Positions 23,128 through 30,442 of a stretch of 33,956 nt of DNA are shown piece by piece (the stretch's first letter is position 1; every line of letters begins with the position of its first letter). The position numbers and the translations under genes were made by a program. The notes beneath the pieces were generated by a model. The model saw only the letters and a list, made by a program, of their open reading frames with translations, ran no database searches and had not been told where the DNA came from. Source of the DNA: Syntrophaceae bacterium UBA1411 (GTDB taxonomy: Bacteria; Desulfobacterota; Syntrophia; Syntrophales; Smithellaceae); the NCBI GenBank assembly GCA_002304995.1, contig DBPV01000069.1:11284-45239 (forward strand). Reading direction: 5' to 3'.

Positions 23128-25593
23128 ATGGAGTCGTTTAAAAAAAATCTGCTGAAAATCGAACAGCCTCTGAGTTTCGCCGCCAGAGAGGACTTCAGGA
23201 ATTTGTCCCATATTCGGGATCTGGGAAAATCTCTGTCCGTTTTAATCGCGGCGCAGATTTCGGCGATACCGCCTGCCGCCAAAAATATTTTTGAGCTGCC
23301 CCTCAAGCACATGGCGCAGATTTTTCTGGACTACGATGCGCAGGAGACGCCCGTCAAAAAAACGAAAATTGCAGAAGCAGCGTCGATTCTGGAGCGGTTA
23401 AAAAAGGCGGCCGACGCATTTGACGCCAGAAGCCCGCTTTCGCCGCTTCAGGAAGAGCAGATATCCCAAAGAATACAGGATTTGAAAACCTCCGCGGAAA
23501 AGCTGGCCGTGCCGGTGCAGTTTCTCAAGGGCGTGGGGCCCAAAATGGCCGCCCGCTTCGCCGCAAAAAAAATCTCCACCGTGGAAGACCTGCTTTACTT
23601 TCTTCCGCGCACGTATGAAGACCGCCGGGAAATCCGCAAAATCAATAAACTGGAAACGGAAAAAGTCCAGTCTGTCGTAGCCGAGGTTGTCGGCAGCGAA
23701 TTCCGCCAATACGGAAAAAAAAGAATTCTGGAAATCGCCGTGAACGACAACACCGGCTCGCTCACGCTCAAATGGTTTAAAGGCCAGATGACGCACCTGG
23801 TGAGCGCGCTGAAAAAAGGGACGCGCATCATCGTCACCGGCGCGGTGACGCCCAGTTACATCGGAAAGTCGATGATTCATCCCGACTATGAAATTCTGGA
23901 CCAGGAGGATGAAGAAAATCTGCTCAACTTCAGGCGGATCGTGCCGGTTTATTCGGAAACGGAAGGGCTGCACCAGAAGTACATGCGCAGGATCATGCAT
24001 ACCGCGCTTGAAAATTATTCGCGTTATGTCGCCTCACCGATCCCCATGGAAATCTGCCTCCGGCGCAGCCTGCTCAACATCCATGAAGCGCTGCTGTCCG
24101 TCCATTTTCCCGGTCCCGATGCCGATATGGAGGCTTTGCTCCTTGCCCGCTCCGAAGCCCACCGGCGCCTGATCTACGACGAGTTCTTCTTTTTTCAGTT
24201 GGGCATGGCCGTCAAAAAATCCGGCCGGATTCTGGAAAAGGGCATTTCCTTTTCCACGGACGGTCCTGGGCTGGAAAAATTTATCGCGCTCCTGCCCTTT
24301 GCGTTGACCGGCGCGCAGAAACGCGTCATCGGCGAGATTCAGCGCGATCTCGCTTTGTCCACCGCCATGAACCGCCTCCTGCAGGGAGATGTCGGCAGCG
24401 GCAAGACGCTGGTGGCCATGTCGGCAATGGTCACGGTTTGCGAAAACGGCTACCAGTGCGCCCTGATGGCGCCAACGGAAATTCTCGCCAAGCAGCATTA
24501 CGCCACGCTGTCGGTCTGGGCCGGAGCCGTCGGCCTGCACATGACGCTCCTCACCGGAAGCATGAACCAGGGCCAGCGCACTGCGGCGCTGGAGGCCATC
24601 AAAAACGGCGGAACCGACATCATTGTCGGCACACATGCCCTCATCCAGGAAGATGTGGCTTTTTCCAAACTGGGCCTGGTCGTCATCGACGAGCAGCACC
24701 GCTTCGGCGTCCTGCAGCGGGCAACGCTGCGCGAAAAGGGCAGCCGCGCGGATGTACTGGTCATGACGGCTACGCCGATTCCCCGAACGCTGGCAATGAC
24801 GGTTTACGGCGATCTGGATGTTTCCGTGATCGATGAAATGCCGCCCGGGAAAAAGCCGGTGCGGACGCTTGTGATGGGCGATCACAAAAGAGAGGCGGTT
24901 TATGCGGCCATCCGCAAAGAGCTGTCCCATCGGCACCAGGTCTTCATCGTCTATCCTCTGGTGGAACAGTCGGAAAACCTGGACTTGAAGGACGCCACCC
25001 GGATGGCCCGGCATCTGCAGGAGGACGTTTTCCCCGACTACCGCGTGGGACTGATCCACGGTAAGATGAAGGAAAAAGAAAAAGACGCCGTCATGCAGGA
25101 TTTCCTGGACCTGGCTATTCAGGTCCTTGTTTCCACTACCGTCATCGAAGTCGGCATAGACGTGCCGCGGGCTTCGTTGATGGTCATTGAACACGCCGAA
25201 CGGTTCGGCCTTTCCCAGCTGCACCAACTGCGCGGAAGAGTGGGGCGCCGAGACATTCCTTCCCAGTGCATTCTGCTCACGGATTTCAAATGCTCGGCGG
25301 ACGCCCGCAAAAGACTGAAAGTCATGGAGAAGACAACGGACGGGTTTGCGCTGGCCGAGGAAGATCTGGCGATCCGCGGCCCCGGCGATTTTCTGGGCAC
25401 CCGCCAGTCGGGGCTGCCGGATTTCCGCATCGCCAGCATCCTCCGCGACGCCCGGATCCTCAACGACGCCAAGGAAGACGCCTTCGCGCTGGCCGCCCGC
25501 GATCCTCTGCTTTCCAGGCCCGAGCACACCATTGTGAAAGAAACGCTGCTTGCCCGCTGGCAGGGAAAACTGGAGTTGGCCAGAACGGGCTGA
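23128..25593 (+). CDS. recG: ATP-dependent DNA helicase RecG
   Basis: RecG reverses stalled replication forks and processes branched DNA. From ATG 23128 it has 821 residues, over 100 longer than the E. coli enzyme. The extra length is an N-terminal helical region of about 140 residues before the wedge domain, which starts at VQFLKGVGPKMAARF. Helicase motifs follow: GDVGSGKT near 420-427, DEQHRFG near 521, TATPIPRTLAMTVYGDLD, and QLRGRVGR. The C-terminal RecG motif EEDLAIRGPGDFLGTRQSG is intact. The longer frame from 22996 is not supported by a ribosome site. A weak GGGA precedes the chosen ATG. No clear promoter was found in the short gap from purM. Confidence 0.95.
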   Translation: MESFKKNLLKIEQPLSFAAREDFRNLSHIRDLGKSLSVLIAAQISAIPPAAKNIFELPLKHMAQIFLDYDAQETPVKKTKIAEAASILERLKKAADAFDARSPLSPLQEEQISQRIQDLKTSAEKLAVPVQFLKGVGPKMAARFAAKKISTVEDLLYFLPRTYEDRREIRKINKLETEKVQSVVAEVVGSEFRQYGKKRILEIAVNDNTGSLTLKWFKGQMTHLVSALKKGTRIIVTGAVTPSYIGKSMIHPDYEILDQEDEENLLNFRRIVPVYSETEGLHQKYMRRIMHTALENYSRYVASPIPMEICLRRSLLNIHEALLSVHFPGPDADMEALLLARSEAHRRLIYDEFFFFQLGMAVKKSGRILEKGISFSTDGPGLEKFIALLPFALTGAQKRVIGEIQRDLALSTAMNRLLQGDVGSGKTLVAMSAMVTVCENGYQCALMAPTEILAKQHYATLSVWAGAVGLHMTLLTGSMNQGQRTAALEAIKNGGTDIIVGTHALIQEDVAFSKLGLVVIDEQHRFGVLQRATLREKGSRADVLVMTATPIPRTLAMTVYGDLDVSVIDEMPPGKKPVRTLVMGDHKREAVYAAIRKELSHRHQVFIVYPLVEQSENLDLKDATRMARHLQEDVFPDYRVGLIHGKMKEKEKDAVMQDFLDLAIQVLVSTTVIEVGIDVPRASLMVIEHAERFGLSQLHQLRGRVGRRDIPSQCILLTDFKCSADARKRLKVMEKTTDGFALAEEDLAIRGPGDFLGTRQSGLPDFRIASILRDARILNDAKEDAFALAARDPLLSRPEHTIVKETLLARWQGKLELARTG

Positions 25594-25685
25594 GGCATCC
25601 TGCCGGTGGTCCTTTTTCGCTTTGCAGAATTTGCTTGATCTTTGCGGACGGATGTATCATGAACTCCCACCAGGGAGGGGGGTTT

Positions 25686-26603
25686 ATGAGAATCGCTGTT
25701 GTCGGCATCGGTGGAGTGGGGGGATATTTCGGCGGAAAACTGGCGAGACGATACGCATCGTCGGGAACGCACGAAGTTATTTTCATCGCCCGAGGCAAGC
25801 ACCTGCGGGAAATCCAGCAAAACGGTCTGCAGCTGTATACCCGGGAAGGCGGATACGTCGCCTGGCCGAACGTTGCCACCGATGATCCGTCGGAACACGG
25901 TATTTTCGACATCGTCTTTTTTTGCGTCAAAAGCTACTCGCTGGAAGACGCGGCCCGGCGGCTCAAAGAAAACATCAGCCCCCGCACGGTCGTTATTCCT
26001 CTTCTCAACGGTGTGGACAGCGCCCGGCGTCTGCGTGCCGTTCTTCCGGAAGCGGATATCGTCAGCGGCAGCGTGTACATCATCACGTTTGTTGAAAAAC
26101 CCGGCGTCGTGATCCAGACCCAGGGCGCCTGCCGTTTGACGTTCGGCACCGATGATCCGCAAACCGCGAACCGCTACACCCCCATTTTACAACTGCTTTT
26201 GGAAGCGGGAATCGACGCGCACTTATCCGACCATATGACCGAAATCCTCTGGAGAAAATATCTGATGATGTGCCCGTTGGGGTCTCTCACGGCCGCGTCG
26301 GGAAAAACCTACGGACGGATATTGCAGGAGGAGGATCTCCGCACTCGTCTGGAGGGAATGATGTCGGAAGTCGCAGCGGTGGCAAAGGCCCTGCATATCC
26401 GTCTTCCGGCGGATGCGATCGAAAAAACAATGGATATGATCGGCCGCTTCAGCTTCGATGCCAAAACGTCGATGCAGCTGGACAGGGAAAAAGGAGGGAA
26501 AACGGAAGTGGACACTCTCACGGCCTGGCTGTGCCGCAAAGGCCGTGAGACGGGTATTCCCACGCCGCTCCACGACGAAGTCCTGCGGCAACTGGGCCAA
26601 TGA
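25686..26603 (+). CDS. 2-dehydropantoate 2-reductase family protein
   Basis: The family reduces ketopantoate to pantoate with NADPH for CoA synthesis. The 305-residue protein opens with the dinucleotide site VVGIGGVGGYFGGKLAR, has the family segment CVKSYSLEDAARRL near 81-94, the catalytic Lys candidate in EILWRKYLMMCPLGSLTA near 186-203, and a helical C-terminal domain ending with the TEVDTL and GIPTPLHDEVLRQL motifs. ATG 25686 follows a long purine run GGGAGGGGGG. Family membership is firm. Some members act on other 2-oxo acids, so panE activity is probable rather than certain. It appears monocistronic or in line with recG. Confidence 0.85.
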   Translation: MRIAVVGIGGVGGYFGGKLARRYASSGTHEVIFIARGKHLREIQQNGLQLYTREGGYVAWPNVATDDPSEHGIFDIVFFCVKSYSLEDAARRLKENISPRTVVIPLLNGVDSARRLRAVLPEADIVSGSVYIITFVEKPGVVIQTQGACRLTFGTDDPQTANRYTPILQLLLEAGIDAHLSDHMTEILWRKYLMMCPLGSLTAASGKTYGRILQEEDLRTRLEGMMSEVAAVAKALHIRLPADAIEKTMDMIGRFSFDAKTSMQLDREKGGKTEVDTLTAWLCRKGRETGIPTPLHDEVLRQLGQ

Positions 26604-26677
26604 TAATCCTCCGTATTTTCATCGCGCTTCCCGCGCAGACCGGTTGATATTCCCTGGCAAAAATTCAGCATATCTGT

Positions 26678-26705
26678 TTGACAAACTCACGGAGTTTGTT
26701 ATAGG
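26678..26705 (+). promoter_or_regulatory. Promoter of the hom-iorAB operon
   Basis: TTGACA (26678-26683), 16 bases, TATAGG (26700-26705). Transcription should start near 26712. A 7-bp hairpin CATTGCA/TGCAATG (26713-26740) follows at the very start of the message. Confidence 0.6.
26681..26699. repeat. Perfect palindrome between the hom -35 and -10 boxes (operator candidate)
   Basis: ACAAACTC (26681-26688), ACG, then GAGTTTGT (26692-26699): an uninterrupted 8-3-8 dyad that overlaps the last bases of the -35 and ends at the -10. The placement is that of a repressor site. No T tract follows, so it is not a terminator. Confidence 0.6.
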
Positions 26706-26776
26706 TATCACCCATTGCAAACGGGATGGAAAATGCAATGATCAATGGATTTTCGCTGACATAAGGCAGGGTAAAA

Positions 26777-28084
26777 ATGAAAAAAATCTCTATCGGTTTG
26801 ATTGGCCTCGGCAACATCGGCACCGGCGTGGTCAAATTGCTGCAGCAAAACGAAAAACTCATCACGCAGAAACTCGGCGCCAGACTGGTCTTAAAGAAGA
26901 TTGCCGACATCAACATCACGTCTCCGCGCGGAATCAAAATCGACCGGAGCCTGCTCACGAAGGATGCGCGGGACATTCTCAACGATCCCGATATCTCGAT
27001 CGTCATTGAATTGATGGGCGGCTACGAGCCGGCCAGGACATTCGTCCTGGAGGCCATTCAGAACGGGAAGCATGTCGTCACCGCCAACAAGGCCATGCTG
27101 GCGACATACGGAAACGAAATCTTTCCCGCCGCACAGCATCGCGGCGTGGACGTGGGCTTCGAGGCCAGTGTCGGCGGAACCATTCCCATCATCAAAACGC
27201 TCAAGGAAGCCCTCGTGGCCAATAAGATCAATTCCATCGTCGGCATCATGAACGGAACCTGCAATTTCATTCTCACGAAAATGACCGACGAAGGCAAGCC
27301 CTTTGACGTGGTTTTAAAAGAAGCCCAGGATCTGGGTTTTGCCGAGGCCGACCCGACGTTCGATATCGAAGGAATCGATACGTCCCATAAAATGGCCATC
27401 GTGCTGTCGCTGGCCTACGGAAAGAAGGTCAATCTGAAAAAGATCTACCTGGAAGGCATCACGAAGATCAGCGCGCTCGACATCGCCTTTGCCAAAGAGC
27501 TGGGCTACCGGATCAAGCTTCTGGCCATCGGCATGCTCAAGGGGGAAGCGGTGGAAGCCAGGATTCACCCGACCATGATCGAATCGGAGCATCTGCTGGC
27601 AAATGTCAACCGCAATTACAACGCGTTTCATCTTGTGGGAGACGCGTCGGGCCCCGTCTTTCTCTTCGGCCAGGGAGCCGGGATGATGCCCACGGCCAGT
27701 GCCGTCTTCAGCGACATTATCGACTGCGCCCGCAATGTCCTGCACGGCATATCCGGCCGGGTGCCGCTGCGCTCCATCAACGAGACGGGAATGAAGGACA
27801 TCCGCCTGATTCCGATGGACGACATCGAAACCAAATACTATTTTCGCTTCTCGGTGCTGGATCGCCCGGGTGTTTTGTCCAAAATATCCGGCATCCTCGG
27901 CCGCCACAACATCAGCCTGGCCACCGTTATCCAGAAAGCCAGGGAAGAGGCGGGGCCTGTTCCGATTGTTATGACCACGTATAAAGCCAGAGAAAAGGAT
28001 GTCCGCGAGGCGCTGAAAAAAATCGACCGGCTGGACGTTGTGAAAGACAAAACCGTCATCATTCGCATCGAAGACGAATTATAG
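26777..28084 (+). CDS. hom: Homoserine dehydrogenase
   Basis: It reduces aspartate semialdehyde to homoserine, the branch to threonine and methionine. The 435-residue protein has an N-terminal NAD(P) site GLIGLGNIGTGVVKLL at 6-21, ANKAMLATYG near 100-109, the conserved GIMNGTCNFILTKM and FAEADPTFDIEGIDTSHK near 190-207, and a C-terminal ACT domain from about residue 357 (FSVLDRPGVLSKISGIL), which normally gives threonine feedback control. ATG 26777 follows AGGGT. It is the first gene of a seven-gene unit. No aspartokinase domain is fused. Confidence 0.96.
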   Translation: MKKISIGLIGLGNIGTGVVKLLQQNEKLITQKLGARLVLKKIADINITSPRGIKIDRSLLTKDARDILNDPDISIVIELMGGYEPARTFVLEAIQNGKHVVTANKAMLATYGNEIFPAAQHRGVDVGFEASVGGTIPIIKTLKEALVANKINSIVGIMNGTCNFILTKMTDEGKPFDVVLKEAQDLGFAEADPTFDIEGIDTSHKMAIVLSLAYGKKVNLKKIYLEGITKISALDIAFAKELGYRIKLLAIGMLKGEAVEARIHPTMIESEHLLANVNRNYNAFHLVGDASGPVFLFGQGAGMMPTASAVFSDIIDCARNVLHGISGRVPLRSINETGMKDIRLIPMDDIETKYYFRFSVLDRPGVLSKISGILGRHNISLATVIQKAREEAGPVPIVMTTYKAREKDVREALKKIDRLDVVKDKTVIIRIEDEL

Positions 28085-28104
28085 GATGAGCTGAAGGAAG
28101 CCAT

Positions 28105-29331
28105 ATGAAATATGTTGTATTGCTGGGCGACGGCATGGCGGATTATCCGAGTGCACAGCTGGGAGGAAAAACGCCGCTTGAGTGCGCTCTCACCCCTTTT
28201 CTCGACGAGATTGCCGCGCAGGGCACCCTGGGATTGGTAAACACCATCCCCGAAGGATTTACTCCCGGTTCCGACGTGGCCAATTTGAGCGTCCTGGGTT
28301 ACAATCCCGCAGAAACCTATACGGGCCGGGGGCCTTTGGAGGCGGCCAGCATGGGAATCCGCCTGGAAGTCGACGATGTTGCCTATCGCTGCAATCTCGT
28401 TTCCATCGGCGAACAGGATTCGGACCAGGCCTTCATGGATGATTTCACGGCCGGACATATTTCTTCGCTCGAAGCCCGGGAAATCATTCTGGAGATCAAT
28501 CAGAAGATCGGCTCTTCCCAATTGCAGTTTTACCCCGGCGTCGGATACCGGCATTTGCTCGTGTGGCGCAACGCAGCCGGATCGCCGCAAACCACGCCGC
28601 CCCATGATATCCCCGGAAAGGCCATTGCCCCCTATCTTCCCGCCGGAGATTGCGCTGTGGAAGTCAATGAACTGATGCAGAAAGCCGCCCTCGTCCTGAA
28701 AAACCATCCGGTCAACGCCAAGCGGCTGGCAGACGGAAAAAAACAGGCCAATTCCATCTGGCTGTGGGGGCAGGGAAGAAAACCGCAGATTGTCCCTCTG
28801 ACGCAAAAATACGATTTCAAGGGCGGCATGATTTCCGCCGTCGATCTTCTCAAAGGCCTGGGCGTCAATGCCGGCTTGCAAACCCTGACCGTTGAAGGCG
28901 CCACCGGGTACATCGACACCAATTACGAAGGCAAGGCCAAAATGGCGCTTGACGCGCTTCGGTTCATGGATTTTGTTTTCCTTCATCTGGAGGCTCCCGA
29001 TGAAATGGGGCACGAAGGCAATGCTGCGGGGAAAATTCAGGCCATCGAATTTTTCGACGAAAAGATCGTCGGTCCGATACTGACCAACATCGGCTCGCTG
29101 GGCGAATACCGCATTCTGGTCTTGAGCGATCATCCGACGCCGATCGACCTGAAAACGCACGTCGGCGATCCCAGTCCTTTTGCTGTATTATCCTCGCGAA
29201 GTGAAGAAAACAAGGCTGCAGGGTATGCCTTTACGGAAGCTTACGCCCGGAAAAGCGGTCTTGTGGTTTCCCCCGGTCATTTGCTGATGGACAACTTTAT
29301 TAAGAACTTGGGGGCATTTCTTGCTCAGTAA
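28105..29331 (+). CDS. ApgM-family phosphoglycerate mutase / proposed homoserine kinase
   Basis: This 408-residue protein belongs to the alkaline phosphatase superfamily of cofactor-independent phosphoglycerate mutases, archaeal type. It opens KYVVLLGDGMADYP with the metal-binding Asp. GSDVANLSVLGY near 56-67 holds the nucleophile Ser region, and LSDHPTPI near 336-343 and THVGDPSPF hold the C-terminal metal ligands. Close relatives next to hom have been annotated as a proposed non-orthologous homoserine kinase, and the 20-base spacing from hom here favours that role. Sequence alone does not separate the two activities. ATG 28105 follows AAGGAAG. Confidence 0.85.
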   Translation: MKYVVLLGDGMADYPSAQLGGKTPLECALTPFLDEIAAQGTLGLVNTIPEGFTPGSDVANLSVLGYNPAETYTGRGPLEAASMGIRLEVDDVAYRCNLVSIGEQDSDQAFMDDFTAGHISSLEAREIILEINQKIGSSQLQFYPGVGYRHLLVWRNAAGSPQTTPPHDIPGKAIAPYLPAGDCAVEVNELMQKAALVLKNHPVNAKRLADGKKQANSIWLWGQGRKPQIVPLTQKYDFKGGMISAVDLLKGLGVNAGLQTLTVEGATGYIDTNYEGKAKMALDALRFMDFVFLHLEAPDEMGHEGNAAGKIQAIEFFDEKIVGPILTNIGSLGEYRILVLSDHPTPIDLKTHVGDPSPFAVLSSRSEENKAAGYAFTEAYARKSGLVVSPGHLLMDNFIKNLGAFLAQ

Positions 29332-29752
29332 TTTTACACAGGTCCGGGTCATTTATGCCGACACTGACGCCATGGGCATCGTTTATCATACCAACTATAT
29401 CCGCTGGTTTGAGCTGGGAAGAAATGAGCTGATGCGGCAACTTGGCGTCGCCTATACGGAGCTTGAGCAATTGGGGCTCAATCTGCCCTTGACCAAAGTA
29501 TCCTGTCATTATCTCGCTCCCGCCAAATACGATCAACTGTTGACGGTTGAAACGGCGTTTGACTACATTAAAAGGGCGAGCATCAAGTTCAACTCCAAAA
29601 TATGGGACGAACACCGGCAAAAGCTTCATGTGGAGGGATACACGATTCACGCCTGCACGAACCGGGACGGCAAAATCCGCCGCATGCCGCCGGTGATTGT
29701 GGAACTCGCAAATAAATACAATATTAAAAAAGGGGAAGAATATGTCCGCTAA
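29321..29752 (+). CDS. Acyl-CoA thioesterase, YbgC/4HBT hot-dog family
   Basis: A 143-residue single hot-dog-fold protein with the signature YADTDAMGIVYHTNYIRWFE at about 12-31, including the catalytic Asp, and the typical helix and strand order after it. Members hydrolyse acyl-CoA or 4-hydroxybenzoyl-CoA thioesters. The only usable start before the conserved motif is TTG 29321, six bases after GGGGG, inside the apgM-like gene (11-base overlap). The next ATG falls within the active-site motif. The physiological thioester is unknown; neighbours that make acyl-CoA (iorAB) suggest a salvage or overflow role by inference. Confidence 0.88.
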   Translation: MLSNFTQVRVIYADTDAMGIVYHTNYIRWFELGRNELMRQLGVAYTELEQLGLNLPLTKVSCHYLAPAKYDQLLTVETAFDYIKRASIKFNSKIWDEHRQKLHVEGYTIHACTNRDGKIRRMPPVIVELANKYNIKKGEEYVR

Positions 29753-30422
29753 GTTATCAAAAAAAGAACTGAAAAGTCCTGATGCCTTTCAATCCACCTT
29801 TGAAAGGGTCGGCGACTATGTTTCCGATAATAAGACGCGGGTCATGGTCGTTGCCGCTGCTCTCGTCTGCGCTGTAGTGGTTGCGTTGGGAATTTATTTC
29901 TACTGGAGCCACTATACGAATTCAGCCCTGAAGCTCTACGCCAAAGCGCAGAGCAATATTCTCAAAAGCGGCGATACACCGCAAACCGCAACAGAAAATA
30001 TTAAAATCTTCAATGAGCTGATTGAAAAATATCCCTATAGCTGGAGCGGCCGGATGGCTTATTATCATCTGGGCAATATTTACTACAGCACGGGAGAACT
30101 CGACAAGGCCATCAAATCCTATTCGAAATTTGCCGGCAAAACCGGCTCCGATAAAACGGGGCTTAAATTTCTGGCGCTCACGTCGCTGGGCTATGCCTAT
30201 GAGGCCAAAAAGGATTTCAAGGAAGCGCTCAAATATTTCAATCAGGCACAAACCGCAGTCCACACGGGTTTTGAATCTCTCGGCCTGCGGAATATCGCCC
30301 GTTCTTACGAGGAATTAAACAACAAGGAGAAAGCTCTCGAGTATTACAAAAAAGCGTTGGAAAAGACCACCGAACCATCGGCAACCCTGCTCATCAAACG
30401 CAAGATATCCGCTCTGAGCTAA
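29742..30422 (+). CDS. Membrane-anchored TPR protein (YfgM-like)
   Basis: The protein has 226 residues. A charged cytosolic stretch (1-32) is followed by one membrane helix at about 33-54 and an exported domain of TPR repeats at about 60-220. Examples are AYYHLGNIYYSTGELDKAIKSY and ALTSLGYAYEAKKDFKEALKYF. The layout is that of YfgM/TPR_21 ancillary proteins, which in E. coli bind the Sec translocon and periplasmic chaperones. ATG 29742 has AGGGGAAG upstream and overlaps the thioesterase end by 11 bases. A longer frame from 29697 lacks a ribosome site. The role in this operon is unclear. Confidence 0.8.
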   Translation: MSAKLSKKELKSPDAFQSTFERVGDYVSDNKTRVMVVAAALVCAVVVALGIYFYWSHYTNSALKLYAKAQSNILKSGDTPQTATENIKIFNELIEKYPYSWSGRMAYYHLGNIYYSTGELDKAIKSYSKFAGKTGSDKTGLKFLALTSLGYAYEAKKDFKEALKYFNQAQTAVHTGFESLGLRNIARSYEELNNKEKALEYYKKALEKTTEPSATLLIKRKISALS

Positions 30423-30442
30423 TTTAACGGAGGCAAATCCAT

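Noticed and set aside
24034..25527. 497-residue minus-strand frame opposite recG
   Set aside because: It is a shadow of the recG helicase domains, without a family signature.
26725..26763. A 12-codon ORF (MENAMINGFSLT) before hom as an amino-acid leader peptide
   Set aside because: It has only one Thr, one Ile and no run of regulatory codons, a poor ribosome site, and no terminator with a T tract follows. The CATTGCA/TGCAATG hairpin alone does not make an attenuator.
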